Source: Candidatus Woesearchaeota archaeon CG10_big_fil_rev_8_21_14_0_10_37_12 (GTDB taxonomy: Archaea > Nanobdellota > Nanobdellia > Woesearchaeales > ARS49). From it: a stretch of 64,000 nt of DNA. A model generated the notes under the pieces. The model saw nothing but the letters and a program-made list of their open reading frames with translations, was not told where the DNA came from and made no database searches. Location of the stretch: positions 28,416-92,415 of the forward strand of contig PCYA01000007.1 of NCBI GenBank assembly GCA_002762795.1, written 5' to 3'. Below are positions 41,637 to 51,094 of this stretch, piece by piece (within the stretch, counting starts at the first letter, position 1; every line of letters starts with the position of its first letter). Both the position numbers and the translations under genes were made by a program.

Positions 41637-44492
41637 ATGACTGTAAACTTTCACGAAATAGCCAAAAAATGGCAAAAAGAATGGGCGACACAAAAAACTT
41701 TCGAAGCAAACGCAGATACAAGACCAAAATTCTTCTTAACAACACCATACCCATACGTAAACGGACTGCTTCACATCGGACATACCTATACCTATATGCG
41801 CGTAGATGCAACTGCACGATACAGAAGAATGCTCGGCAATAATGTCCTGTTCGCATTTGGATTTCACGCAACAGGAACACCTATCGAAACAGCTGCAAAA
41901 CGCGTACGAGAACGAGAAGAAGGGCAGCTTAACACACTAAAATTAATGGGTTTTACAGAAAAAGACTGGAAAAACTTTGAAGACCCACTATACTGGATAA
42001 GCACATTCTCAAAAGAAGCAAAACAAGATCTCAGTAATTACGGAATGAGCATTGATTGGAGACGCGAATTTATCACAACAGACCTCAACCCACATTACGA
42101 CAAATTCATACGCTGGCAATTTAATAAGTTGAAAGAAAAAGAATACGTTATCAAAAGCAAACACCCAGTAGTCTGGTGTCCATCATGTAACGCACCAACA
42201 GGAGACCACGCACGAAGCGAAGGAGAAGGAGAAGGACCAAAAGATTTCATATGGGTAAAATTCCCAGTTGAAAACTCAGACTTAATTCTAATGGCAGGAA
42301 CAACCAGACCAGACGCACTTTATGCAGAAAAAACACTCTGGGTAGACCCAACAGCAGAATATCAAATCGTCAACGTTCAAGAAGAAAAATGGGTAGTGGG
42401 CAAAGGAACCCTCAACAAAATAGAACAACACGCAATTACATGCAAAGAAGAAGGAACAATCAAGGCAGAAGAACTTATTGGTAAAAAAGTAAAAGGAGCT
42501 GTGACTGGAGAATCATTGTATATCTTGCCAGCAAGCTTTATTGATGCAAACATGGGCTCAGGACTTGTTTACTCAGCACTCGAAGACCCCTTTGACTACA
42601 TGGAAATGAAACACATACAAGAAGATAAACAACTCCTGAGAAAATACAATTTAGATGCAGACGAGATGAAAAAAATCCAACCAAAATCAATTATTTCTGT
42701 AGAAGGCATGGGCGATGATATTGGAAAAGAAATGTGCACAAAATTCAACATTACTTCATACGAGGACAAAACGAAACTTGAAGAAGCAAAAGCAGAAACA
42801 AACAAACTTGTATTCAGAAAAGGAATAATGAAAAAAAATTGCGGCAAACACGCAGGATTAACAGTATCAGAAACACAAGAACAACTCAAAAAAGAACTCG
42901 TGGAAACTGGCAAAGGAATAATGTTTTACGAACTTACTGGAAAAGTCATATGCAGATGCCTCACAGACTGCCACGTTAAAATTGTAGACGACCAATGGTT
43001 CTTAGCATACGGAAACAAACAATGGAAAGAACAAGCACACAAATGCATCCAACAAATGAAACTCTACCCAGAAAAAGTCCGCGGACAATTTGAATACGTC
43101 ATAGACTGGTTAAAAGACTGGGCATGCACGAGAGAATTTGGACTTGGAACAAATTTACCATGGGAAGAAAAATGGAAAATTGAGAGTTTGAGTGACAGCA
43201 CGATTTATACATCATATTTCACAATCGCTCCACAATTAGAGAAGTTACCTGTTGAGAAAATCAATGATAACTTCTTTGACTATCTTCTGTTAGGAAAAGG
43301 AAATGCAGATGCCATTGATATTGATAACAAAATAATTGAAGAAATTAAACATGAATTTGAATACTGGTACCCATTTGATTTCTACAACAGTGGCAAAGAC
43401 TTAGTACAAAACCACTTCGCATTTCTGATTTTTAATCACGTAGCAATATTTCCAGAAAAATACTGGCCAAACGGAATCAGCACAAACGGATACGTCAACA
43501 TAAACAAACAAAAAATGAGCAAAAGCAAAGGCAACTTCAAGGTCTTACGCGATCTTGTTAAAGAATTCGGAGCAGATGTTGTACGCATCGGCATATTATC
43601 AACAGGAGAAGACCTCAACGACGTAGACTGGGACAGCGAACTTGCAGAAAGCATGAAAAACAAACTCGGCCAATGGTATGATTTTGCGATTGAAAATTAT
43701 CAAGAAATAAGTAAAGAGTTACGTGTGAAAAGTTCAGAGAAAAAAGAAATAGACAAATGGATGGAACACCAACTGCACAAAATCATCAAAGAAACAACAC
43801 AAGCAATGAACGAAACACTATTCAGAACAGCCATCACAAAAGGATTCTTTGACTTACAAAGACACCTGAAATGGTACCAAAAAAGAACTGCAGGAAAAAT
43901 GAACGCTGCACTAGTAGCTGAAATAATCGAAGCGCAAACACTCATGCTACAACCATTCACACCACACTTATGCGAAGAAATCTGGCAAAAAATCGGCAAA
44001 CAGGGATTCATTAGCCACACACACTGGCCAACATACGATGAAAACAAAATCAACCCAGAAATAGAACAAACAGAAACACTAATGATACAAATTATTGACG
44101 ATATAAACCACGTATTAAAACTTGCAAAAATAGACAAACCAACAAACATAACTTTTTTTGTTGCAGAAAACTGGAAGTATGACTTGTTTAAAAAAATTCA
44201 GGAATTGATTAAGGAAACAAGAGATATCAAACAAATCATGCAAAGCGTGACGGCAAACCACAAAGAACACGCAAAAGAAAGCGCAGGGCTTGTACAAAAA
44301 ATTGTAAAAGATCCCAGCAAACTACCAGCGCATGTGAGTGTGCAAGATACAGAACATCAAAATTTAATCGATGCAACAAAATTCTTAAAAGAACATTTCA
44401 GATGTACAATCAATATTGTTAAAGAACAAGAAAGCAAAGAATCGAAAGCGAAACAAGCAATGCCGGGCAAGCCTGCGATATTGGTTGAATAA
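41637..44492 (+). CDS. leuS: Leucyl-tRNA synthetase, archaeal type
   Basis: The 951-residue class-I synthetase has the HIGH motif as HIGH in LLHIGHTYTYMR (near residue 43) and KMSKSKGN (near 623). The connective editing domain lies between them (TTRPDALYAEKTLWVDP, and a CP1 segment with GSGLVYSALEDPFDY). The catalytic strand PYPYVNG is typical. Cys motifs near CPSCN and CRCLTDCHVK look like small zinc sites. The C-terminal anticodon-binding region is complete. Confidence 0.97.
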   Translation: MTVNFHEIAKKWQKEWATQKTFEANADTRPKFFLTTPYPYVNGLLHIGHTYTYMRVDATARYRRMLGNNVLFAFGFHATGTPIETAAKRVREREEGQLNTLKLMGFTEKDWKNFEDPLYWISTFSKEAKQDLSNYGMSIDWRREFITTDLNPHYDKFIRWQFNKLKEKEYVIKSKHPVVWCPSCNAPTGDHARSEGEGEGPKDFIWVKFPVENSDLILMAGTTRPDALYAEKTLWVDPTAEYQIVNVQEEKWVVGKGTLNKIEQHAITCKEEGTIKAEELIGKKVKGAVTGESLYILPASFIDANMGSGLVYSALEDPFDYMEMKHIQEDKQLLRKYNLDADEMKKIQPKSIISVEGMGDDIGKEMCTKFNITSYEDKTKLEEAKAETNKLVFRKGIMKKNCGKHAGLTVSETQEQLKKELVETGKGIMFYELTGKVICRCLTDCHVKIVDDQWFLAYGNKQWKEQAHKCIQQMKLYPEKVRGQFEYVIDWLKDWACTREFGLGTNLPWEEKWKIESLSDSTIYTSYFTIAPQLEKLPVEKINDNFFDYLLLGKGNADAIDIDNKIIEEIKHEFEYWYPFDFYNSGKDLVQNHFAFLIFNHVAIFPEKYWPNGISTNGYVNINKQKMSKSKGNFKVLRDLVKEFGADVVRIGILSTGEDLNDVDWDSELAESMKNKLGQWYDFAIENYQEISKELRVKSSEKKEIDKWMEHQLHKIIKETTQAMNETLFRTAITKGFFDLQRHLKWYQKRTAGKMNAALVAEIIEAQTLMLQPFTPHLCEEIWQKIGKQGFISHTHWPTYDENKINPEIEQTETLMIQIIDDINHVLKLAKIDKPTNITFFVAENWKYDLFKKIQELIKETRDIKQIMQSVTANHKEHAKESAGLVQKIVKDPSKLPAHVSVQDTEHQNLIDATKFLKEHFRCTINIVKEQESKESKAKQAMPGKPAILVE

Positions 44493-44524
44493 CTCAAATA
44501 ATCACTTGAGTTTTAGAACACGAC

Positions 44525-45637
44525 TTAATACGTGCTACTAAGAGGAACAAGCTTTCCATCTCTAAACACCGAAATGCCATATTTAACTCCCTGCGGATCA
44601 CCACGCTCATCAAAAACAAACGAGCCAATAACACCTTCATACGGAGGCATCTCATACAACCAATTCTTCATACACTCCGCATCAACTCCACACACACCCA
44701 TAGCCTTGGCAACAACATACACACGATCATACGAAGAAGCAACACAAAACGCACAAAAGGGAATCTTTCCTGTTTGTTCCTCATACGCATCAAACAGCTT
44801 TTGTGCTTTCGCGCTACTCTCATCAACAACCCCTGCAGTACCGTAAATCACAATTCCCTCCAAAGCAACAGGATCATCTTCAGGACGAGCCGCCTCAAAA
44901 CCACGATTACCAAACAACGGAGTAAGACCAAGCTCCTTCGCCTGTCGCGCAATTATAATGCCAGTCTTCCCTGAATCAACATTCAAAAAATACGCATCAG
45001 GAGCAGCCTGTTTCATCTTTGACAAGTACAGACGAAAATCAACCTCATCAATAGTATAACTCTCATCAGAAACAATAACTCCCCCTGCCTGTTCAACAAA
45101 ACGAACAAAATCAGCTCTCAATGACTGCGCAAAATCATTCTGCGCACTTAAAATTGCAACATCTTTAACCTGCTGGCTGAACAAATAATCAACAAGATCT
45201 TTTGTATTATCAACAGGATTAGTCCTAAAAGCAAAATCGCCAGCATCACTAAACACACTGCCGGATGTAACTGCAGACATCAAAATAACCTTATTCTCCT
45301 CAGCAATCGCTGCAGCAGACATGCTTGTTCCTGTACAAGTAGAACCAAAAATTACATTCACGTTATCAACAGCAATTAGCTTTTGTGCAGAATTTGTTGC
45401 CTTTTTATTATCACAAGCGTCATCCTCCCAGATGACTTCGAGACGTTTGCCGTTTACTCCACCTGCCTCATTTATTTCACTAATTGCAATATCCAAGCCG
45501 ATCCTTTCTTCCTGACCAATAACGGCCAGATTTCCTGACAATGCTGCGATTGCACCAACTTTGATTGTGTCCTCTTGAACAGACGAACAAGAAGCGACAA
45601 AAAATAACATCAAAATCGATACAGTAATCGTTTTCAT
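44525..45637 (-). CDS. LivJ/K-type periplasmic-binding-fold lipoprotein, receptor 1
   Basis: The 370-residue protein has a signal segment with lipobox VASC and the two-lobe fold of branched-chain amino acid receptors: IKVGAIAALSGNLAVIG, GLDIAISEINEAGGVNGKR, AQKLIAVDNVNVIFGSTCTG. Six or more extra Cys in the second half may form disulfides. A GGTGACT ribosome-binding region precedes ATG 45,637; a GTG at 45,643 is an alternative. No permease or ATPase genes are adjacent. It is divergent from a TrmB regulator, with a palindrome in the shared space. Confidence 0.82.
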   Translation of the reverse strand: MKTITVSILMLFFVASCSSVQEDTIKVGAIAALSGNLAVIGQEERIGLDIAISEINEAGGVNGKRLEVIWEDDACDNKKATNSAQKLIAVDNVNVIFGSTCTGTSMSAAAIAEENKVILMSAVTSGSVFSDAGDFAFRTNPVDNTKDLVDYLFSQQVKDVAILSAQNDFAQSLRADFVRFVEQAGGVIVSDESYTIDEVDFRLYLSKMKQAAPDAYFLNVDSGKTGIIIARQAKELGLTPLFGNRGFEAARPEDDPVALEGIVIYGTAGVVDESSAKAQKLFDAYEEQTGKIPFCAFCVASSYDRVYVVAKAMGVCGVDAECMKNWLYEMPPYEGVIGSFVFDERGDPQGVKYGISVFRDGKLVPLSSTY

Positions 45638-45689
45638 AGTCACCGACCCTCTTCAGAATACTTGTCTGGACTGCTATATTAAATCTAGC

Positions 45690-45704
45690 CGTCGGAAAAC
45701 GACG
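45690..45704. promoter_or_regulatory. Palindrome in the receptor-1/TrmB-1 intergenic space (candidate operator)
   Basis: CGTCGGAAAACGACG is a palindrome with 5-bp arms. The core GTCG-GAAAA-CGAC recurs in the second receptor/TrmB locus, where the only other copy of this gene pair lies. Confidence 0.65.
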
Positions 45705-45746
45705 TTAAACGAAAGATTCAAAAAGAACGCACACAAATAAAACACC

Positions 45747-46472
45747 ATGGAAAAAGAACTCAAAGAATACGGACTATCAGACAACGAAATCACAGTCTAT
45801 CTGGCACTACTGAAAACAGGAACGAGCACTGCAAACAGAATCGCAAACTTGACAGGAATGAAGCGTAGCACAACATACGATGTTCTTCGATTACTTGTAG
45901 GCAAAGGCATAATAAGCACGCACATCAAATCAGAAACACACCGATTTGAATGCTCACCGCCAAAAAAACTCGTCGAACTACTCGAAGAGAAGAAAGAACT
46001 TATCGAACAAATCATTCCGCGCCTTGAAACATTACAGAAAAGCATCCCAAAGCAAAGCAGCATCAAATTCTTTGAAGGAAGAAAAGGAATCTGGAACATA
46101 CTTGAAGACATATTCTCAACAGGACAAGACTTTATTTTTTACGGAAGCAGAAAAGAAGCACTCAACGCGTTAAAACATTATCCTGAAAATTTCAGCAAAA
46201 AACGAGCTTTAAAAGGCATGCGCGTCAGATCAATACTTGCAGAAGAAGACAGAAAAGACCCAACAATGCACTCAGCAGAAATACAAAAATATACAACAAT
46301 AAAATATCTAAAATCATTCGACAAAATAGAAGCAAACACTTTCATCTACGGAGAAAAAGTCGCATTCATGAGCTCAGGAGAAGAATTATTAGGCATCGTT
46401 ATTGACAGTCCTGCCGTATATAAACAACAAAAGAAACTGTTTGAAATTTTATGGAAAATTGCGGAAAAGTAA
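45747..46472 (+). CDS. TrmB-family transcriptional regulator 1
   Basis: The 241-residue protein has an N-terminal winged helix (LSDNEITVYLALLKTGTSTA, GMKRSTTYDVLRLLVGKG) and a C-terminal domain of the TrmB type (SIKFFEGRKGIWNILEDI). TrmB proteins respond to small ligands, often sugars, and control transporters. It is divergent from receptor 1 and probably controls it. A paralogous pair lies at 61,900-63,847. Confidence 0.85.
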   Translation: MEKELKEYGLSDNEITVYLALLKTGTSTANRIANLTGMKRSTTYDVLRLLVGKGIISTHIKSETHRFECSPPKKLVELLEEKKELIEQIIPRLETLQKSIPKQSSIKFFEGRKGIWNILEDIFSTGQDFIFYGSRKEALNALKHYPENFSKKRALKGMRVRSILAEEDRKDPTMHSAEIQKYTTIKYLKSFDKIEANTFIYGEKVAFMSSGEELLGIVIDSPAVYKQQKKLFEILWKIAEK

Positions 46473-46536
46473 AAAGTGAGCGGACACGTCAAAGACTTAC
46501 GCAAGTTTTTTAAACGCGTCTAGATTATGATTTCCT

Positions 46537-46686
46537 ATGACTCAAGAAATGATACAAATACCAAAAGCAGAATATGAACGCTTAAAATCAAGAGTTCAAA
46601 TTTTAGAAAAAATTGAATGGAAAATAGTAGGAGAGTTTAAGGAAGCACTCACAGATCTAAAAGCTGGAAAATTTATTGAGTGCTAG
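46537..46686 (+). CDS. Small antitoxin-like protein, convergent with a RelE-like toxin
   Basis: The 49-residue helical protein (start MTQEMIQIPKAEYERLKSR) resembles DPANN antitoxins that sit beside RelE toxins. TTTTTTAAAC is centred about 26 nt upstream, giving a leaderless start. It converges with the toxin gene: the last 14 bp of each overlap (46,673-46,686). Usually the pair is on one strand. Confidence 0.65.
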   Translation: MTQEMIQIPKAEYERLKSRVQILEKIEWKIVGEFKEALTDLKAGKFIEC

Positions 46687-47008
46687 TTTTTTCAATATCA
46701 CCATACAAATCATATGCGTACTTCTTGAAAGCTGGAAATAGAAATTTTATTTCATCAATTGTTTCCTGCTGATATTTTTTGTTGCTTACATTCACAAGAA
46801 GAACAACTTGAATTTCATCATAAACTAGAAAATAAATGCGTTTGCCTCCAATTTTCTTTTCTCTGAAGAAGGGATAACTCAATGGTCTACCAAACGTGTT
46901 GCCTTGTTTTAACTCATTGATGAACGTTTCTAACTCTTCCAGTTCAATTTTGTCAAGCGATTTCTCTGCTACCTTCTTGAACTTTGGTGATTTGAAAACT
47001 CTGAACAT
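46673..47008 (-). CDS. RelE-like toxin
   Basis: From ATG 47,008 the protein has 111 residues with the RelE layout: FRVFKSPKFKKVAEKSLDKI, a NTFGRPLSYPFFREKKIGGK loop, RIYFLVYDEIQVVLLVNVSN strands, and a C-terminal helix. The longer frame to 47,095 overlaps the SRP RNA end and is unlikely. Convergence with the antitoxin-like gene could make antisense transcripts. Confidence 0.68.
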   Translation of the reverse strand: MFRVFKSPKFKKVAEKSLDKIELEELETFINELKQGNTFGRPLSYPFFREKKIGGKRIYFLVYDEIQVVLLVNVSNKKYQQETIDEIKFLFPAFKKYAYDLYGDIEKTSTQ

Positions 47009-47062
47009 ATCATCTTTTATACACATAAATAATATATAAAATATACTTTTAAGAAAAAAAAA

Positions 47063-47338
47063 AGCGAGCGGACACGCCCAACAATGAGCATACACTCACT
47101 AAAAAGCAACCTTACACACTTCTCCGTTCCGCGACCCAGAAGACATTGAGAACTCCAGTTAGCGCTGCTTCCTTCCGGACCTGACGCGATTCCTACAGCC
47201 ACAATCCAACTGGACAGAACATCGTCGTCCTGCATAAGACTTTCCAGCAAGATGCATACCGCTTCTTGAGCTTCGATTCCAAGTAAAGCCCGTTCAAGGT
47301 TACAGGAGAGGGCTGGCCTCCCAATCTAGTCCGCTCAG
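47063..47338 (-). ncRNA. ffs: 7S signal recognition particle RNA
   Basis: On the minus strand, GTCAGGTCCGGAAGGAAGCA followed by GCGCTAAC is the conserved SRP helix 8. The 5' GAGCGGAC (near 47,336) pairs with GTCCGCTC at the 3' end (near 47,066) to form archaeal helix 1. A run of T follows the 3' end and may be the terminator. TTTTAAATA about 26 nt upstream of the 5' end is a good TATA box. Length is about 270 nt, normal for archaea. Confidence 0.95.
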
Positions 47339-47441
47339 TCATATTTCACAATTCAAGGTATTTAAAACTTCTGTTAATTCTCTTTTGTTGTCTTTTACGG
47401 GTGGCAAAAGGTTTATAAATGGGCTGTTTTGGATTATTTGC

Positions 47442-48470
47442 ATGAGTGAAACATTAAAGTTAGCATCGTTACGAGAAGCTAAAGTTCGCCTTGCGACTCC
47501 TACAGATGCAGAAGCAATCGCGGAAATTTTCCAGCAAACATATGGAGACAGATACCCGTTTAAAGAATATTACGATCCAGAAAGATGGACTGCAATGCTT
47601 GCTGAGACTGGCGCAGTAAGTTTTGTAGCAGAATTTCAAAAAGAGATTGTTGGACACGGTGGTTTATATTTTTCTGACACAAATCCCGTAGAATTCAGAC
47701 GAACTGCAATCAAACCAGGAGCGCGTGGAGAACGCACATCATACAAACTACTCAGACAAAGACAACTCCACGCGCTAAGCAAAGGACGCGCTGTGTTTAC
47801 AAGCGAACTCGTAACATCACACATAGGGTCACAAAAAACATTAGAAAATGAAGGCTTTTTACCTGTTGGTATTCTGTTTGGCATATATGCTGACATGTTT
47901 GGCGTTGGACAAAAAGAAACAATTGTGCCCCATTATTGGGACCCATACGGAAAATTACGAAACGATGAAGAAAGAAGAATTTATGTTCCAGACAGTGCAC
48001 GAGAACTTGTAGATTATGTATGCGCATCAATGCAATTACCTCGCGCAATATCAGAAGGAGATGCCTTGCCATCACGAGGAACAACACGCATTAACAGAAA
48101 GACAGACGTGATCAGTCACAGAGCATCCATTATTACTGAAAGTCCAGGAACACGAGGAGACTTAGAAGCACAACTAAGAACACAAACGGACATCCTTGAA
48201 AGAGAAGGTGCTACGTACATTCATGCAGATGTTAACCTACAACACGTCTGCGCACCCGACGTTATAAACGCACTAGAAGAATTTGGCTACTTTCCAGCAG
48301 CATACTTGCCTGCTTTTGAAGGAGGAGAAGCAACTACTGAGCGCGTAGATGTACTACGCATGACTAAAATAACTAACTCAATTGATGAGAAATTATTGAA
48401 GCTTACACCAAAAAGCCGAACTCTTGTAAACACTGTAGCTAAGCATAAAAATTTCCAATATGCTACTTAA
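47442..48470 (+). CDS. GNAT-family acetyltransferase-like protein, paralogue 1
   Basis: The 342-residue protein has an N-terminal GNAT domain: VRLATPTDAEAIAEIFQQ, GDRYPF, then GHGGLYF and the acetyl-CoA-binding region IKPGARGERTSYKLLR. A second, GNAT-like half follows (about 170-342; ERVDVLRMTKI). TTTATAAA is 27 nt upstream of ATG 47,442. It is the first of three related genes (with 48,654-49,679 and the broken gene split between 50,852-51,009 and 52,601-53,473). Substrate unknown. Confidence 0.82.
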   Translation: MSETLKLASLREAKVRLATPTDAEAIAEIFQQTYGDRYPFKEYYDPERWTAMLAETGAVSFVAEFQKEIVGHGGLYFSDTNPVEFRRTAIKPGARGERTSYKLLRQRQLHALSKGRAVFTSELVTSHIGSQKTLENEGFLPVGILFGIYADMFGVGQKETIVPHYWDPYGKLRNDEERRIYVPDSARELVDYVCASMQLPRAISEGDALPSRGTTRINRKTDVISHRASIITESPGTRGDLEAQLRTQTDILEREGATYIHADVNLQHVCAPDVINALEEFGYFPAAYLPAFEGGEATTERVDVLRMTKITNSIDEKLLKLTPKSRTLVNTVAKHKNFQYAT

Positions 48471-48520
48471 GATAAATATACAAAAGAAAATTTTATAAAT
48501 AAAACACTTTTTCTTCTTTC

Positions 48521-48653
48521 TATGAAAACAAATTATGTGAGCGGAAACTGTTTGGTTCACATAATTTGCATTATTTGGTAATACGTTCCCATCATTAGCT
48601 AACTTCTCAGGGAACGTAACACAAAACATGAGCAGTTGGCGGAGTGAAGAAAA
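48521..48653 (+). promoter_or_regulatory. Structured leader with two hairpins upstream of GNAT paralogue 2
   Basis: AAATTATGTGA pairs with TCACATAATTT (about 48,530-48,567) and ACGTTCCC pairs with GGGAACGT (about 48,580-48,618). TTTTATAAATAA about 27 nt before 48,521 suggests transcription starts there, giving a leader of about 130 nt. An ORF MKTNYVSGNC... of 19 codons begins at the predicted transcript start. Confidence 0.5.
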
Positions 48654-49679
48654 ATGGCAAAAAACGGAGTAACAGTACGAGAAGCAACACCAGAAGACGC
48701 AGAAGCAGTAGCAACAGTATTCAGAGCAACATACGGAGACAGATACCCATTTCCGCAGTTTTACGACCCTGCAGCACAACGAGAAATGATTGCGGCACAC
48801 GGCATAGAAAGTTACGTTGCAGCGAACGCAGACGGGACAATAATCGGTCATGGCGCATTAATACTTCATGAATACAAACCAGCAGAATTTGGAAGAACCG
48901 CAGTACATCCAGACGCGAGAGGACTTGGCGTGTTTCACAAACTCATCAATCACAGACAAGCAGCAGGAGTTGATGAAGGACACAGATACTTCACAACAGA
49001 AGCAGTTACTGGAAGCATTGGCTCACAAACAGGACTAGGAAGCAACGGATTTGTCGGCGTAGGAGTAGAGGTAGCTAAATATGCAGATTTATTTGATGTT
49101 GGTACTGGAAAACCTTACAAAGAAAGCACTGTTGTCATGGTATGGGACCCGCACAGAACACTAGCACGGAGCGAGAGCAGAGCAGTTTACGCAGGATCAG
49201 CACGCAACCTAGTAGATCATACACGCGAGAAATTGCACGTTGCACGATATCATGGAACGCCTTACGGATTGCCAGAAGAAGGAGATTTCTCACTTACTTT
49301 TGGAGAAGTTGATTACGTAAGCAACAAAGTTGCTTTACAACTCCAAGGAGTTCCCAATAGATCTGAACTTGCAACATCACTGAGAAAAATAAATGAAAGA
49401 CTACAAGACACTGGAATAAATTATATAGAATTAGACCTCAATGCAGAAGATCCCGTAACACCTGCAATCATGCGCGAATTTGAAGAAAACGGATTTTTCC
49501 CAGCAGCATTTATTCCGGGATATCTTGGCGAACGTGAGAATAGAAAAGATGTTATACGAATGACACGCTGCACAGGACCAACAGATGAAAGAAAAATACA
49601 ACGAACACCAGAAAATCAAATTGTACTGGACATTGTGATGGCACATACAAACTGCCCATTGGAATATAGAATGAGGTAA
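48654..49679 (+). CDS. GNAT-family acetyltransferase-like protein, paralogue 2
   Basis: The 341-residue protein aligns with paralogue 1 over its full length: VREATPEDAEAVATVFR, GDRYPF, GHGALILHEYKPAEFGRTAV, HPDARGLGVFHKLI, GSIGSQTGLGSNGF. A GGAGTGAAG ribosome-binding region is present. The leader is long and structured, unlike that of paralogue 1. Members of this family often acetylate small molecules or peptides, but no substrate is visible. Confidence 0.82.
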   Translation: MAKNGVTVREATPEDAEAVATVFRATYGDRYPFPQFYDPAAQREMIAAHGIESYVAANADGTIIGHGALILHEYKPAEFGRTAVHPDARGLGVFHKLINHRQAAGVDEGHRYFTTEAVTGSIGSQTGLGSNGFVGVGVEVAKYADLFDVGTGKPYKESTVVMVWDPHRTLARSESRAVYAGSARNLVDHTREKLHVARYHGTPYGLPEEGDFSLTFGEVDYVSNKVALQLQGVPNRSELATSLRKINERLQDTGINYIELDLNAEDPVTPAIMREFEENGFFPAAFIPGYLGERENRKDVIRMTRCTGPTDERKIQRTPENQIVLDIVMAHTNCPLEYRMR

Positions 49680-49716
49680 GAAGTAGGATGTTAAAAGCTG
49701 GAGGTATGAGGTAATG
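49675..49716. repeat. Heptamer (AGT/GGT) repeat locus
   Basis: GGT, AGT, TGT, AGC, GGT and GGT occur at 49,675, 49,682, 49,689, 49,696, 49,703 and 49,710, exactly 7 nt apart, across the gap between GNAT paralogue 2 and the M14-type gene. The last unit supplies the GAGGT ribosome-binding site of the latter. Confidence 0.7.
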
Positions 49717-50724
49717 AAAAAATATGATTATTATGAAGATGTAAGTTTTTTGATCGGCAAAACAGACAAAGAAGCAATCCTGCTATTAAAAAAACCAAGC
49801 GTGTTTAAAATTACAGGCAAAGACAACAGCAAAGCTGTCCTTGTTTCTACATTAATACACGGACACGAAATATGCGGGTTCCGAGCATTTCTGAAAGAAA
49901 TTAATTCAAAACCTGAATATCCCCTAGACGTTTATTTTGCAGTCGGCAACGTCCAAGCAGCACAAATAGAACCCTTGTTTAGCAACAGATTAGTACCAGG
50001 CGGACAAAACTTCAACAGAACATGGATAAAGGAACCAAAAACAGAAATGGAACAATTAAGCTTTGAACTGTTTGAGTTCTATAAGACTTTACCACTTGTC
50101 GGAATACTTGATTTGCATTCATTCACTGCAACAGACACCCTACCACACGGCTTTTTACCTGACACAAAAGAAGAAACATTAAAACTTGCAAACAAACTCG
50201 CAAACTACGGATTTGTCACAGACAGCAACCTGGGAGCAATGATAGAACTAACAACAGACATAGCACCATCCCTCGTCATAGAATGTGGAACAAACGGAAG
50301 CAAAGAAGCAGACGAATACGCATTTGAAACATTACACAAATTTTTCAAATTAACGGGTGTTGAAGAAGGAAACGTTGAAGATGTAAACAAAGGAGTATTT
50401 GTTAACATGACAAACGTTAAAATCAAATCGGCTGTAACTGTTGTCTGGGCAGACGAAAAACAAGATGCGCAACTAACAATACGCTCAGACATTAGTAAAT
50501 TGAATATTACTGAAGTCAAAGCTGGAGAGTTTTACGGCTGGGCAAATACCCTTGATTTGTTTGTAATTAAAAACAAAGACGGCTTGCAAAATGTTGAAGA
50601 TTGGTTTGAGCTAAAGGATGGCAAAGTGTACATCAAACAAGACGTTGTGCCAAACTTAATGTCAGCAAACGAAAAAATTGCTAAAGAAAGCGGGTTTTAT
50701 TTTTTTAAGCGATGGGAAAAATAA
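49714..50724 (+). CDS. M14-family zinc enzyme, succinylglutamate desuccinylase/aspartoacylase type
   Basis: The 336-residue protein has HGHEICGFRA (near residue 49, the HxxE zinc motif), a FNRTW loop, and DLHSFTATD (near 137, third ligand). These are the blocks of AstE/AspA enzymes, which hydrolyse N-acyl amino acids. Closeness to acetyltransferase-like genes may mean paired acylation and deacylation, but this is inference. Confidence 0.78.
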   Translation: MKKYDYYEDVSFLIGKTDKEAILLLKKPSVFKITGKDNSKAVLVSTLIHGHEICGFRAFLKEINSKPEYPLDVYFAVGNVQAAQIEPLFSNRLVPGGQNFNRTWIKEPKTEMEQLSFELFEFYKTLPLVGILDLHSFTATDTLPHGFLPDTKEETLKLANKLANYGFVTDSNLGAMIELTTDIAPSLVIECGTNGSKEADEYAFETLHKFFKLTGVEEGNVEDVNKGVFVNMTNVKIKSAVTVVWADEKQDAQLTIRSDISKLNITEVKAGEFYGWANTLDLFVIKNKDGLQNVEDWFELKDGKVYIKQDVVPNLMSANEKIAKESGFYFFKRWEK

Positions 50725-50747
50725 AAAAGAAAAAAAAAGAAAAAAGA

Positions 50748-50852
50748 TTATTCTTTGGGCAAGCCAACAAGAAGCATGGCATCACCAGAACCCACATCAA
50801 TGTACTCCCATGCTGCACGTTCTTCATCAGTTCTGGGCTTCGGAGTTTCATC
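50748..50852 (-). pseudogene. C-terminal fragment of gene Z, separated by an inversion
   Basis: On the minus strand, GAT at 50,852 begins 34 codons (DETPKPRTDEERAAWEYIDV, then GSGDAMLLVGLPKE) ending at stop 50,750-50,748. Nothing upstream is in frame. The N-terminal part lies at 52,014-52,601 on the plus strand. Joining LGR (from 52,601) to DETPKPR restores one frame of 230 residues. Confidence 0.75.
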
Positions 50853-51009
50853 CTGCCCATACTGCTCGTTTAGGATCTTGTATGCTTGCTCGTACGTTGT
50901 CTGGTTCAAGTAGTCCGTAAGGGTATCCTGCAGTGTATGATGCTTTAAAGCAGTCTGCTATTTCTTCAACATCGTTAATTGTTGCTCTTCGTAGTTTCCA
51001 TTTTGTCAT
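50852..51009 (-). pseudogene. N-terminal fragment of GNAT paralogue 3, separated by an inversion
   Basis: ATG 51,009 starts MTKWKLRRATINDVEEIADC, then YTAGYPYG and KRAVWA, matching the first ~52 residues of GNAT paralogues 1 and 2. It then runs out of frame into the Z fragment and stops at 50,848. The remainder is at 52,601-53,473 on the other strand. The restored protein is 342 residues. Confidence 0.8.
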
Positions 51010-51094
51010 GTTTTTGTATTTCAAGCGATTTATTTTTAAAGCTTCTGGCAGGTTTGACGTAAATTTTATATATTTTGACAATATTTTGTCATTT

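Noticed and set aside
47017-47250. A 77-codon minus-strand ORF
   Set aside because: It lies within the 7S SRP RNA, which has the conserved helix 8 sequence and paired ends.
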